DNA of 60,000 nt from Polytrichum commune (taxonomy: Eukaryota; Streptophyta; Polytrichopsida; Polytrichales; Polytrichaceae), in contig OX485806.1 of assembly GCA_950295325.1 (NCBI GenBank), positions 47,985,169 to 48,045,168 of the forward strand, given 5' to 3'. Shown here piece by piece: positions 13,586-24,851 of the stretch; position 1 is the stretch's first letter; each line of letters opens with the position of its first letter. The translations under genes were made by a program, and so were the position numbers. The notes under the pieces are model-generated. The model made no database searches. It had not been told where the DNA came from and worked only from the letters and a program-made list of their open reading frames with translations.

Positions 13586-14204
13586 GTGGTTGAGCTGGGC
13601 TAATGATTTTGGTTATGGAAGGGAGTATGAAGGTCACCTTATGTGGTGACTAGTTAATTAGGGAAAAAGAGGAGGGAAGATTAAATTAGGGACTTAACCA
13701 TTAATGAATTAGGGGGGGTTTGGCCACATACAAATTAGAGGGTGGCACGGGGAAATAAGCTTTTGGTAGAGATTGAATTGTGGGTTGTGAATTAGTGTAG
13801 GAATAGGAGAATAAATAGAGAAGAACATTTTTCAATGCTTGTACTCTTATCATGGAATAAATTGGTGTGCAAGAGTTGATGGGAAATGAAATGGACTTTT
13901 ACGAAGTTGGTAAGAGGGAGTTATGTGAACATGAATGTGATACCCATGCCCTCACCCGGACTAGGACGCTTAAGGGTGGGCGGTTTGGCCTCACACTCCA
14001 AAAAATGTGTTTTACCTACCACCTTTGTGTCACCCTTCACCGCTTCACTGCTTCACACTTCACCAACACAAGACCTCCTATCCAAATGCTTCACCGCCTT
14101 CACGCCACTATGCTTGCCCAAACCCTAAGCAAACCCAAAAGTTGTCGAGAAGTCACAACATTCCTTCCCCAAAAAAAATCCACAACATTTCCTTCTATAC
14201 TAAC

Positions 14205-14316
14205 GTGTGTCATTCAAATTGGGACGGAATTTACACAATTCTTCATCCAAATGGTAAAACCCATAATTATTTTATTGATCCTACTACACACATTTGGGAG
14301 GATCCAATATCTATAA
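14205..14316 (+). other. Possible WW-domain-like coding scrap
   Basis: One plus-strand frame reads NWDGIYTILHPNGKTHNYFI and then DPTTHIWEDP. Two tryptophans, a central NGK turn, aromatic residues and a final W-x-x-P resemble a WW domain, although the Trp-Trp spacing (25) is longer than usual. The surrounding frame is low-complexity and shows no other domain. It could be chance or a captured exon. Confidence 0.2.
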
Positions 14317-14342
14317 TCCTATTTTTTTCTATTGAATACTAA

Positions 14343-16338
14343 AATGAAGGAATTATTCACGGCCCAATTTTACATATAACCATGTAGGGGGCATATTTCT
14401 AAAGGTATGGTGGATCTAATGAATTTATAAATTTTACCCTCAACAAATTAAATTGACCTTTTTTTATCTCACGTGGTTTCAAAAATTCTGATAATCACCT
14501 CCCCGTGCATATATCATAGTTTTGACATTTAATAATCCACCAAAGAATTCAAATCACATGGTTGTAATTGCCTTTGCCGAGGCCCAAATCCTTAATTACC
14601 TCATAACCTAATTATTGAGATGGTTTAGGGTCCTAAGCTCCATCCAAGTCCACCTCAAGGGCCATCAAAACCCAACTTAAGCCCATGGTGGTCCACCTCA
14701 AAGCCTACCGTCTTGGTTGCAATATCGACCTACCAACTCAAGTTTTTTGACCTCAATAGCAAAGCCTACCAACTTACTACACTGAGGCTACTGAATCGGC
14801 TTAGTTCAAAAGTTGACCCCCTTCTTGTTTGTTACCAACCCCTTTGGCATAGTAGGCTTACCTCCTTGGCATCAAACTTGAGTTTGGATACCAACCTGTG
14901 TTTTCACCATTGATTATCACTGAGGCATTACCAACTACGGTTAATGCATTACATATGGTAACTACAACTTTTGATTAGAATTGCATGAAGATAGATGGGT
15001 CTTAAATGTTTATTTTTAATGCATGCGAAATGGTGAGAGTGTTGTTCAACCAAAGTTTGCAAACTAATTTAGCAAACTTTCTATATTTTGTGATTAAGGT
15101 ACAACTAGGATTTAATAAGTCTTGATTTTCAATTAAGTGCACATACAAGGTTGGAAACATACCTTGACTATTGAAGTAAGGCGTTCCTTGGCCCACATGG
15201 TTTAATTGCGGGCAAGTTTGGGTCACTCCTTGGTTATTTGGAGTGCATGCACATGCACGATATGCGGGGCCACATTTGGTAGTGGTGACCCTAGTGATAG
15301 CCATGTTCTACGAGGGGCTCCAAGTTAATGCACCCAATTAGGCTTTTGCAACAGACAAAGTTTTTCACCAATAAATCCTCTTTATTTCATAGCCGTCCAC
15401 ATGCTCACTTTCTAGTTCATTATAAACAATGAATGCACTACACCACAGCATGGGGATCATATGTCTCCCTATCAAGAGGTTCATTAGCCCGTATTTCCAC
15501 ATGCAATTTTGGCCTTGCTTAGTTGCATTGTTTAATAAGCCACATTACTCCAAGTGCTTATTTAGCCTTCAAGTTCTTGTCTCTTGTTTTTTTTTTTCTT
15601 TCTTTTGAGTGTTTTGATTTTTGATAATCTCAAGGTTCAATTTTTTTATAAAAAAAAACGGCTATATACTCATCATTTTTTATAATTATAGACTTGGAAT
15701 AACCCATATAAGGTTTGTCATGGCTCCTTCAAGGAATGGACACCATTTGTAGAAGGTCAAAATCAATGTCAACCTTGACCTTTATGTTGCATTTAAAACA
15801 ACTCCGTCCAATTCTTATGAAACACTAAATTTCTTTGTTAGTATCTTCCCCCCCCAAAAAAACACCCAGCTCCACACCCGACATTGTGTGCACTTCTTCA
15901 TTTCTCAATATCACAATGTATTAAATTCCACCCTCAACAATAACATTAACAAACACTTCACTAGGTCCCATTTTATCATCCATAACTGTCAAATTTAAAA
16001 GCCAAATATATATAGCACAAAAACCTTTATCTAAAGTTAATCAAACTCATGGCATTTTTTGAGTGCAACAACACCATTTGGCAAAATCATCATTTCTTAC
16101 ACCCTTTTCCTTGTTTCTAAGGATCCAAATGTTATTGGAAGATAGTATTAGGTTACATTGGTGATATTGTCCCATATGGATTGTTAACGTTGGTCATAAC
16201 CTACACTTATAAATAAATGCATAAGGGGAGGAATTAAACATTTTCTCCATTGTATGCAATCCTTGTGAATTGTGTTTTACATTCTTACGCTGGTTTGTTT
16301 GCAATAAACTACGAGCCCACTTTGTTTTAGAGGAGAGA
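14343..16338. other. AT-rich spacer, possibly ending in a copia 5' LTR
   Basis: No protein family is seen. At 16207-16217 there is a TATA-like TTATAAATAAA. It is followed by sequence leading into the copia-type leader at 16339, so the copia 5' LTR may lie around 16.1-16.3 kb. I could not define its ends because no matching 3' LTR is in the window. Confidence 0.3.
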
Positions 16339-16733
16339 AATCAACTTAGGAATAGCTAGAAAAGAGCCGGATATGATCAGAGGCCATTTGGAGGTGTTTA
16401 GAGTTTTTGGTCGAGTCTTGAAGCTTTGGAGGACATTTGGAGCGCTTTGGAACATTTTTGGACGTTTGGACTAGCGTGGAGTACCTTGTAGGCGTGTTAC
16501 CACATTGGAGGACCCATTTGGTAGAGGTCCATTCCATTCTAAATGCACAAGTGTAGATCGATTCGTATTTTGAATGCAAAAGAGCTGACTTGAACAGATC
16601 CCTACTTTCTATGCTTAGTTTGAAATGATTTGAGTTCTAAGAGGCTTAGTTGTGCTCTCTTGATGGTTATTGAATCATTTTGCATCCATTTTGAATAAGA
16701 AGGCGTTGACTTGAGAAATCCCCCCATTCAATG
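16339..16733 (+). mobile_element. Ty1/copia leader, left piece
   Basis: The segment 16613-16733 is one unit of the 120-bp leader repeat that is otherwise found immediately upstream of the copia gag (40190-40669). It shares GCTTAGTTTGA at the unit start and CTTAGTTGTGCTCTCTTGAT in the middle. The unit breaks off at ATG (16731-16733), exactly one period after its start, and the gypsy element begins there. The repeat resumes at a unit boundary at 40190. The simplest reading is that the gypsy element inserted into the copia leader. Confidence 0.6.
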
Positions 16734-16736
16734 TTT

Positions 16737-17066
16737 TGTCACGATATGCGGCGTCGGTGGCCACACCTTATCCGTTGGGTTTCATTCATTTAGATTTGGA
16801 TGATGAATCTTAGTTGTGGAGAAGAAGGCTTCTAAATGATAAGCCTCCTCCTTGGCTTGGCATTCTTCCCAAATCAAGTCTTATAAGTGAGTGTGTGGAA
16901 AAAACTTGTGTGAGGTGAAGATTGCATGTGTTTGCAATAAATCTTGAGTTCTTCTACTCTTGAATTCTTCCGTGGTGGAATGAGAGTTAGCTTGACTCAT
17001 TGTGTGCATTTCAAGAGAGGTTAGAGCTCTTATGAGTGTTTGACTATCTTCCTTCCCACTTGGCAA
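16737..17066 (+). repeat. LTR-like direct repeat, left copy
   Basis: Begins TGTCACGATATGCGGCGTCG and matches 39751-40083 over its full length by eye, with scattered differences. The shared part includes a polyadenylation-like GCAATAAATCTTGAGTTC segment. The sequence after the repeat (17067 onward) differs from that after the right copy. Confidence 0.6.
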
Positions 17067-18428
17067 GAATCCATGATTCTTTCTCTTTTCTTCAAATCTT
17101 CAGCTACAACACTCAAGAAAGAGTGTGAGGACAAGTGACGGCGGGATTGTGGAGTGGAGAACAACAAACATCGCGGATTAACAAAGAAACAAGAAGAAAA
17201 ATATGTGCTTGTGAAGTTTACACATCATTTTTAATTGTGATGAGAAATCTCTAAATACTACACGGAATTTCTTGTCATGAGTTGCCTACAAGTATGAATT
17301 TGTGAAGTGGGAGGTGAAGGGGGCTTTATTGATCCTCAAAATGCATCAAATTTTTGACAAAAAAAAATAGACAAAAAAAAATGTTGTTGCTGCTGCCGGC
17401 CCCAGGGCCAGCGCCTCACAGCGGCCGCTTGCGCAGCTAGCAAGCCAGCCAACCAACCAGGGCAACAAGTATGCAAGGCAACCACCTCGATCACCCAATC
17501 TCGACACCAAAGGTAGTGATCGGGGAGATTTTTGTTTGGGCGTAATCGATTGAGATCTAGGTGTTTTCAAATCCAACCGGTTACGTATTAACAATCATTT
17601 TTATTATTATTAAATGATAATTAAAAATGTATTAAATTAAATTAAATTAAATATTATTTCATGTTTTCTTTCAACTTCTAAATTTTTTTCATTCTAAGAG
17701 GTTGATTTCTTGGGCTCATTAATCAAGAACACAAGGAAGAAAACCCAAAGCTCTTATGAAATATTAAAATACTTGGGATTTCTTTTAGGTGTTGTGTTGC
17801 ACGGAATTTTTGAGGGGGTGCTATTGGAGATTGGGTGGCATGTGGAATTTCCGTTTGGCCTAAAATAAATTATTATTAGGATCAAATTGTATTTGTCAAC
17901 ATGTATTTCCGATATTGTTGTATTGAGAGATTCTTAAGTAGTAGTGGACAAATGAAAGATGTGCATAGGTGCCATTTTCTTTTCCTAAGCAACAGGGGCT
18001 TTTCATTTTGACCACCAACTAGAGGCGGGTGCCGGTTGGTCGCGGTCGCTGTCAAATTATGCTTAAGTGTTCTTTTGGGGAAAAGAATCCAATATTGTTC
18101 TTGCATTGTTCCTTGTATTTTGTTGTGGTACCTTCCCATATGGCGGGCTGTAGTGCTGGAATATTCCAACACTGCCCTATTTTGTGTTGTTATAGATTGT
18201 GATAGGGTATTGTGGGGGTGAGGTCGGAGTAATGACCGACGGGACCCTTGTGTGTGCACCAAATAGGCGGTGCTTATATTCCCTTATGATAAGGCTGGAT
18301 TGATGACCAGCAGACCATAAGTTTGGTGGTGTTTGCAGGTACAGGTTGTTTTTCACATTTTGACCCTTTACCTTGACACCACATTAGTTTAGGTTGTTGG
18401 GTCTAATGATCAAATCCATTGCGGGTTT
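17067..18428. other. Gypsy leader or 5' untranslated region
   Basis: No protein family is seen. It contains a short GC-rich island at about 17385-17470 (with GCGGCCGC) inside AT-rich DNA, and an AT-rich stretch at 17590-17700. The region lies between the left LTR-like repeat and the first gag codons. Confidence 0.4.
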
Positions 18429-20165
18429 ATGATTACAACTCGGAGCCAACATTATCATTCTCCGTCTCCGGCATCATCAGAAGGTCGATCTTCAGACGTC
18501 TTGGACGTTGAACCAGTGGTAGCACTCAATGAGGTTTTTCAGCGTACTTCGGCGTGGGAAGTGCCACTCGGTCTCACGTCCTTTAGGTGGGATCCTTTGA
18601 CGAGATGGAAAAGGAGACGCGAGGCGGCATACGGGATCAATTTTCTGGTCGAGCGAGGACCATTTCCTTGCAAGATTGGAAAATTTGGTTTAGGTTATGA
18701 ATGAGGGAAAAACGTCAATGCAATACCAGTTTCAATGTCACACCCCTTAAAAATCTTGCCAATTTCCATTGCTAGCAAAGGTAATGAGCGCTAACCCTTC
18801 GCATTCCGCCATGCCAATTGTTAGCTCCTCTTACCCGGGACCTTATAGTTCACTACCAGGCACTACTGTATCAAGGCGCTACCCCAGGACAACGCCCCAT
18901 TCATATTGCCATAACTCCTAGCTCATACCTCTGATTGAGGTGTTCTTGAGCATTATGGAATCTACACGCCATAAGCTACGCATAGCTAATTTGCCTAACC
19001 CTTGTGCTTCCTAGTCTCCGTGGGTGGGAGGCATTCCCAGTGCCCAGGGCCCTCACCCCTACTAGGATCACTTTGGCCCTCTTACCAACGGCGCCGCAAG
19101 TCCCAGGTGTCACTCCGAGGTTCCCCTTGTGCCCATGGTGTTTTGGGCACTTCTCATAGAGAGGTGCGCGACATTCAATTATTGGTATGCGTTCGAGCTA
19201 CTGCCCGAATATTTGGAGCACAAGGCTCTCCAAACTTATGAGCAATGAACGGAGGCTCATTGGATGGAGCTGTGCCATGTGGAGCGGTACTGGGAGACTC
19301 GGGTTGAATTGGTATCCGTATTGAAGGAAGGCGCAACTTCCAGTTTGATGGCCGTCCCTGAGGTTAAGTCAGAGGTGCTGGAGGGAGCATATGTAGTGGA
19401 TGTGGAGGGAGTTTTTTCTGGTGAACCCATAGATAAGGGTTCTGTTTCCGCTGCGGCGAGTACGTTGAGTCCCATTCTTCCACTATCCCGTTATGCCCAG
19501 GCTACCAAGGTGGCTTTAGCCTCTTTAGGGGCTCTGCCAGTTTTTGAGTCGTTATGGACATTTGAGTTGCATCTACAGGAGGAGTACGGAGGTTTCCGTC
19601 AGGACCAGATGCAGAGGATACAATATTTCAGACGGGAAAAGGACGATATACCTCGTACCATGTATACGAGGTTGGCGACATTTGCCATGGAATCTGGAGG
19701 TGTGTTCGCGGAAAATTATTTGGTAAAGGTGGTTTTATCAAAGATTGACAAACGCCTCCTTAACTTGAAGCTCCCCAAGATCATCATGGAGTTTGGTGGT
19801 CGGGTGACACTTGCAGAGGCATTCACCATTGTGGAGCAGTGTGATTGTGCATTATATCAGCACGATACCACTGATTTGGTATCTTTCCTAATGGATTCTA
19901 GCAAATCTTGGAAAGCTCCAGTCGCCATTGCAGGATTGGTGAAAGCGGAGGTGGATAAAACCTTGTATTGTTGGGGAGCCAGGCCATGCTAAGAAGGATT
20001 GTCTCTTCAAGCCAAAGAAGGCCTCAACTGCACAAAGGCCGAGGCGGAAGACAATTTTCCTCGCTAAGGATCCGGCGAAGGACATTGCTAAGCACGTGTT
20101 CTGACTGTGGTAAGCCAAACCACACCAAGGACCACTACTTCATTCTTCATCCGGAGGAGAAATTC
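18429..20165 (+). pseudogene. Gypsy gag (capsid/nucleocapsid), broken and interrupted
   Basis: Gag opens at ATG 18429 (MITTRSQHYHSPSPASS...). A solo LTR at 18736-19173 interrupts it. It resumes at about 19174 with a capsid-like helix-rich region (FNYWYAFELLPEYLEHKALQ) and runs to 19964. A zinc knuckle follows at about 19960-20015: GEPGHAKKDC is readable in a shifted frame, but the first Cys pair is broken. A second knuckle, CSDCGKPNHTKDH, lies at about 20098-20136. A TGA at 19245-19247 interrupts capsid at a position that reads naturally as Trp. Gag packages the element RNA and the knuckles bind nucleic acid. Confidence 0.7.
18736..19173 (+). mobile_element. Solo LTR (438 bp) with 5-bp target duplication
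   Basis: The block begins TGTCACACCCC and ends GGTGCGCGACA, so it has TG...CA ends and a short imperfect inverted terminal repeat. TTCAA occurs immediately before (18731-18735) and after (19174-19178), a perfect 5-bp duplication. Gag coding resumes directly after it. A related, longer copy lies in inverted orientation at 42113-42908. No internal retroelement sequence is present between the ends, so this is a solo LTR formed by recombination, or a very small non-autonomous element. Confidence 0.85.
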
Positions 20166-21440
20166 AAGAGTTTGGCTTCGTCCGGCCAAATCTTAACCCC
20201 TTCGGCTTCATCCGGAGTTAAGGTTAGTTCCTCCACACCGGATTACTATATGCTTGGAGCTTTGGAGGAGGTGGTGAGCTTTGCCGCCGGGACACGTGCT
20301 CAATCTGTGTCACGAGCCACACCTCCAACTACAGGGTATTCTGTGGCGAGCTTGAGAGCTCGGGACAATGATCCCGCAGATCATATTGGCCTGGCACGGT
20401 TGCCGCTATTTTTTGGATTAGCAGATGCTATCCAATCTGTTGGTGGTCGACATTAGAGAACGGAGGCATCGAATTCTTCGACCGACATGGTGAATATCTC
20501 GGCGTCAAAGGTGTTACACTCACCTTTGTTCATGGCGATGGAGTTGTCATCGTCAGATATCCAACCTGCAAAGGTGTTCCACCTTGCAGGTAAGATTTTG
20601 GAAGGAAAGGCATCCATGCCTTCTGTAATAGTGGTTTTGGCTACTACAGATACCTCCACCATTGAGGACCCTAAGGAGGTGGCCAAACGGCGAGCAATAC
20701 ATGTAGCGGAGGCCATTACGTCTTTTGACGCACACATTTCTCATGGTGAAGGGCCTTCCACATCTTATGACTTACCATTGGCCGCAAGAGCAGCTTACCT
20801 ATCAGATGTAGCTGCTAGACTTGCTTGCAAGCGCCGAGGCATTCAACCAGGCATCGTACGCATGGTGAATGACACCGGCATTCTTGTAGTCGGTCGGATT
20901 GGGATCAACGACATTCAAGTTGCTCCCCATTGTGTGATGATGGATTCAGGGGCCCTGCCAATCATGATTGGTAAGAGGCTTGCCCAGGAGTTGAGGTTGA
21001 CAGCCGAGGACTTGGCTCCTTGCCCATTCACCATTGTCACGTCCATTGGCCACGTGGAGCGGGCAACTGGTTATACTCGGGAGCCATTACAACTTACCTT
21101 CCGGATGAAACTTGAAGATCCACCCGCACCTTTTTTTCTTAGGTGCGCAGTGACAAATGCGACCAACTATGACATTTTAGTTAGTCAGTAGGCCCTCTAT
21201 CCTTTCGGTTTTGGTTTAGATAACTGGACCGAGGAGGCGTGGATCCGACTAGGGTGGTCGGCTGGTGACGGCAGGATAGAACTTATTCATGTGGCCTTCG
21301 CAGCTGCCACGACCATAGCACCATTATCCATGATCTTTGGATGTGGTGTTATTATTGACACATTGAGCTGTGACTCAATCTTATTGGAGGAGTCATTAGC
21401 ATTTATGGCAAGCATTGAGGACCAACGGGTGATGTTACCT
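20166..21440 (+). pseudogene. Gypsy aspartic protease region
   Basis: The longest clean frame is 20487-21191. Its C-terminal part has the retropepsin signature CVMMDSGALPIMIG (active-site Asp in DSGA) at about 20930-20970. The downstream ATNYDILV resembles the NYDVIIG second motif and sits at about 21160-21185. The N-terminal half is a linker after the second zinc knuckle. TAG at 21189-21191 closes the frame, but the downstream frame continues with family-like sequence toward the methyltransferase. The protease cleaves the Gag-Pol polyprotein in the virus-like particle. Confidence 0.65.
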
Positions 21441-21489
21441 GGATGCGCCATCCCAAGGATCCTCTTCCTTCCTTGCACGATTCCGAAGA

Positions 21490-22720
21490 GTTGTTCCAAA
21501 AATGTGAGGACATTGTCTTCTCTTTGCGTTCGATGACACCAGTCATACCGGACACCCAATTGGCGTTGGCATATCCCATACCATGGCGTCCACCCGACGA
21601 GGGGATTACCTTGGTGGAGTTGTTTGGGGGCATCGGGACAAGATTGGCGGCTGTGTTGGAGGTTGGCCTCACGGTTCGACAATATGTTTATGTGGATACC
21701 AGCCCGGTGTCCACTCGCGCAGTTTGTCACCACTTACACCGGTTGATGATGTTGTACCCACAGTAGTTACCACTGACTACCATCCGTGGGTGCTTTGGAC
21801 ATCTTCCTCGTGATATTACACTCATCAGTGAGGAAGACTTACGGAGGTTGAGGCCCGTGGATTTGGTGATCGCAAGATGGCCATGCCAGGGCCACTCACG
21901 TGTTGGAGCAGGTCGAGGTTTAAAGGATCCCACGTCTTGTCTTTTCTGGGACCTCATTCGGCTCATGCAGTGGTGGTTTGTCCATCAACCTTCCCCTCCA
22001 GGTTTTATAATCGAGAACGTACCTCTGTTGGGAGACTCTCGAGCTTAGGTGTTCGAGGGCAAACACTATGTTTACCAACACCTTGGTGATCCCATTTTGT
22101 GGATGCCACGGGGCTTGGTTCGTATTCACACTGCCCTTGGTGGCTTTGGACCAACCTCGCACCGTTATCCACCTTGGCTGCAGCCTTTCCTGCAGTGCCC
22201 CTACCTTTGGATCGGAAGGTAGATGACATCTTGGATCCAAACCGGACATCCTTGCCAGTTGTTCGAGATGATCTATCTCCGTTAGCATCGGTTAATAAAA
22301 TGGGGGGATCTCGAAGGGCCTTCCCGACATTCATGACTTTTCCATAGTCATTCGCATTTCGCGATCGGGGGCCTGGCATGGTGTGGGATGCTCACACTCA
22401 AAGCCACTCCGAATCATCTGCCGATGAGCGGGAGCGCACCATGGGATTCCGAACTGGAACCACAGCAGCTCATGGCCTTTCTAAGGGCCAATGACGGTTT
22501 GTGTTGGGCCAAGGCATGGATATTAACACAATGGTGTGGGCTGTTGGTTTATGCCTTGCATTGCAAAGGCATCGTGGTGACCAGTTGTTGTCTCTGGGGG
22601 CAGAGGACTTTGGTCAGGGGGCACATCGGTCCACATCCATGGAGGAAGGAGGGGAAGCCAAGGCTAGGGGAGCCGAACAAATTTTTCAATTTGGACAGCA
22701 GGTGATGGAAGAGTTTTGAG
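21490..22720 (+). pseudogene. C5-cytosine DNA methyltransferase domain within gypsy pol, decayed
   Basis: Canonical C5-methyltransferase motifs occur in order. Motif I is LVELFGGIGTRLAAVLEVG (about 21607-21665). Motif IV is ARWPCQGHSRVGAGRG, with the catalytic PCQ, at about 21868-21912. Motif VI is GFIIENVPLL, with ENV, at about 22000-22028. A motif IX-like ADERERTMGF lies at about 22420-22450 and a motif X-like LGQGMDINTMVWAVGL at about 22505-22550. The enzyme family methylates cytosine C5 using AdoMet; the C-terminal motif resembles the DNMT3/DRM type more than bacterial M.HhaI. It lies between protease and RT on the same strand, so it was part of the polyprotein. It is dead here: TAG at 21764-21766 and 22046-22048, then frame changes after about 22090 and 22350. 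Acquisition of cytosine methyltransferases by gypsy elements has been reported in some algae; the family match here is by motif reading only. Confidence 0.85.
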
Positions 22721-22729
22721 CTCAACGGG

Positions 22730-23843
22730 TTTTTGCTGCTTTGGCTTCTGATTTTGGGAAGAAGGAGGTGCAAAGAATGTTTCCACGAATGTTTTCAATC
22801 GATTCTCTGCCTCCAGTGGTGACTTCATCATCAACCAATGGTGGTGATGAAGGGAGACTAGACTCTTCTATTGGAACTGAGGCTAGGGACATGGTGGATG
22901 CTCCCTCTCCTAAGTAGCAATTAAAGTCCGTGCCAACATCAGGTGGTTCCTCTTTGGTGGAGAGGGAGACCACAGAGTTTGATGATTGGCCATTGGAGTT
23001 GGGCCCTCATCTCACTGGTGCTGAGGCACAGAAAGTACGAGCATTTATTCGCTCGTACCGTACGTGTTTTCCTTTTAGCCTTCAAAATCTTGAAGGTTAT
23101 AAAGGAAAACCCATCCACATTCAGTTGGAGGACGACCATCCCATTTTTCGGAGACCTTATAGGCTCAGTGTTTCCGAGCGGATTGGCGTTCAGGCTCGTT
23201 GCCGAGAGCTCTTCGCAGCAAAGCTTATCGAACTGTCCAACGGGGAGTATGCTTGTGCTACAGTTATGCCATTAAAGAAGAATATCTTTGGCAATTGGAC
23301 GGAGAAGCAGATGTGCGGGGATTACCATCCAGTTAACCGGAAGACCAAGTCGGATCGGTATCCCATACCAATCCCGGAGGAGTTGTTCGATGCCCTCAGA
23401 TTTGCTCAAGTCTTTAGCACTTTGGACTTAAGATCCGGCTATCACCAACTCTCATTACTTGTAGGAGACCGGGTGAAGAGTGCATTCTGGAGAGTTGATC
23501 AGGATGGAAAGGATCAACTGTATCATTGGAAGTTTCTTCCATTTGGCCTCAAGAATGCACATGCTGAGTTTTTGAGACTGATGGACTAGGTCCTCTCTGG
23601 CTTGCCATTTTCTCGGTGTTACATTGATGAAGTGATCATCTTTAGCAGGACATCACAAGAGCATGTTAGGCACCTGAAGCCGTTTTTGAACGCTTGCAGC
23701 GCTGGGGACTGCGCTTACACCATGGCAAGTGCAAGTTTCTCCATGACTGACTAGCATACCTAGGTCATATGATTATTCCGGGAGGTCTTAGGGTGCAACA
23801 AGCTAAGGTGGACACCTTACAGATGATCCCGGCACCAGTCGAT
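22730..23843 (+). pseudogene. Gypsy reverse transcriptase, 5' part, cut by element A
   Basis: The frame 22930-23589 contains RT landmarks: a fingers region with PIFRRPYRLS, then CGDYHPVNRKTKSDRYPIP, FSTLDLRSGYHQL (catalytic Asp region) and HWKFLPFGLKNAHAEF. The primer-grip/catalytic box reads YIDEVIIF at about 23618-23641 where the family has YIDD, so the second Asp is lost. TAG at 23587-23589 sits where the family has Gln (MD-Q-VL). One frameshift follows near 23690. Coding reaches 23843 and continues at 37336 in the same frame once element A and one copy of the 9-bp duplication are removed. RT copies the element RNA into DNA. Confidence 0.85.
23835..23843. repeat. 9-bp target-site duplication of element A, left
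   Basis: CCAGTCGAT immediately precedes the terminal GGGACGAAG of element A. The identical 9 bp follow the right end at 37327-37335. Nine bp is the typical duplication length of Mutator-like elements. Confidence 0.95.
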
Positions 23844-23885
23844 GGGACGAAGCTATTTTGCGAGCGGTGAGCAGTGAGCAGTAAG
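23844..23885 (+). repeat. Element A left terminal inverted repeat
   Basis: About 42 bp, starting GGGACGAAGC and continuing through GAGCGGTGAGCAGTGAGCAG. Its first 29 bases are identical to the start of element C at 52067. Pairs with 37286-37326. Confidence 0.9.
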
Positions 23886-23980
23886 TTTTGGATTTTTGAG
23901 ATAAAAAAATAGATTAGAATTCATTGAAGATTAAAAAAAACCTATTTTTGCAAATTATTTTCTAATTATAGTAAAATTTA

Positions 23981-23996
23981 GGACCTATTACCGTGG
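23981..23996 (+). promoter_or_regulatory. Conserved subterminal motif, element A
   Basis: GGACCTATTACCGTGG lies 137 bp inside the left end. The related GGACCTATGACCGTGG lies 140 bp inside element C (52207) and GGACATATTTCTGTGG 163 bp inside element B (43153). A shared sequence at a similar depth in three diverged elements suggests a protein-binding site, perhaps for the transposase (inference). In A it overlaps a short hairpin, CCGTGG...CCACGG. Confidence 0.5.
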
Positions 23997-24339
23997 GAAA
24001 TTCGTCCACGGTGATCGTTGCAAAGTTGTTTTTGGGATGTACTTCGAGAGTGGGAAATGATGAAATCTGGTGGTAGCTTGTTAGGGTATGTAAAATGTAA
24101 TGAGTTGTAATCAATATTGACAAATATTGTGGTGTATTTCTATGCAGCAAAAATCAACTACATTGGCATTTTTTGAGATGAGTGAGATTGAAGATTCAGT
24201 CAAGAAAAGTAGAGAAGGTTGTGAGCCACTCAAACCGCTAACGGGTTGAATTAAGGCCCACAATCTATGAAAAGAAGAAGTTAGTGGTTAGAATTAGTCA
24301 ATATATAGGTTACTGTTAGTTTTTGAGACATCCGCCTGT

Positions 24340-24415
24340 GGATGCGAGTTGTGTAAGAGACTGGTATTAGGTCTGGACCAACCCGGGTTCGAATCCGGTT
24401 GGTTACATTGACTGG
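24340..24415 (+). other. tRNA-like B-box segment, possible SINE remnant
   Basis: GGGTTCGAATCC matches the RNA polymerase III B-box (tRNA T-arm). It sits inside a stem CCAAC-CCGG / CCGG-TTGG. No convincing A-box or acceptor stem is visible, so it is not called as a tRNA gene. Confidence 0.3.
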
Positions 24416-24667
24416 TGCTATCCCAAATTGAGTTAGTGATAAAGCAGGAATAATCTGTAGGCGGATACAGAGAAGGTGGTACTACGCGGTTGTGCGTAGA
24501 TCCTTCTCAAGTAGTTTTTATCTGTTAGAAACATGTTATTATTTACCCACGTGAAGTAATCAAACCGCTCGCGGTTGGATTAACATTTGTGGCCTAAGTA
24601 GAAAGGAAGTCAGTAAATAGAAATTAGATTTAGATCAATTAGTTAGTATGAAGAAATTTAGACAAGG

Positions 24668-24851
24668 GATGAAGGACAGCGAAAGACATCGTCGGACGGA
24701 TGAATGACAGCGGAGGACGACACCGAATAGGTGAATGACAACGTAGGACGACGTGGAATGGATGAAGGACAACGTAAGACGACGTCGAATGGATAAATGA
24801 CAATGTGGGACGACGTTGAATGGATGAAAGACAACGTAGGACGACCCCGAA
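24668..24851. repeat. 31-bp minisatellite, about six copies
   Basis: The word GACAACGTAG/A recurs at 24737, 24768, 24799 (variant) and 24830, exactly 31 bp apart, with two more diverged copies upstream. The unit has the form GACGACGT..AATGGATGAA plus GGACAACGTA. A 31-bp period shifts frame at each copy, so the open frames on the minus strand are an artefact of the repeat. Confidence 0.85.

Larger units (their letters stand above)
10736..14010. repeat. Repeat-rich tract with a diverged internal duplication
   Basis: The tract contains diverged repeats of itself. 10770-11000 resembles 11500-11720 (each begins TGAGC-CAAAATGG and continues through a 'gtgaggtttggtgtggttt'-like segment). 12895-13250 resembles 13805-14010, each ending in a block containing CCCGGACTAGGACGCTTAAG. 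It also holds the minisatellites and CT tracts listed separately. No coding sequence is recognised. It may be a large non-autonomous retroelement or an amplified array; its ends are not defined. Confidence 0.5.

Noticed and set aside
24340-24415. A tRNA gene
   Set aside because: Only a B-box and a T-arm-like stem are present. No cloverleaf, anticodon arm or acceptor stem could be built.
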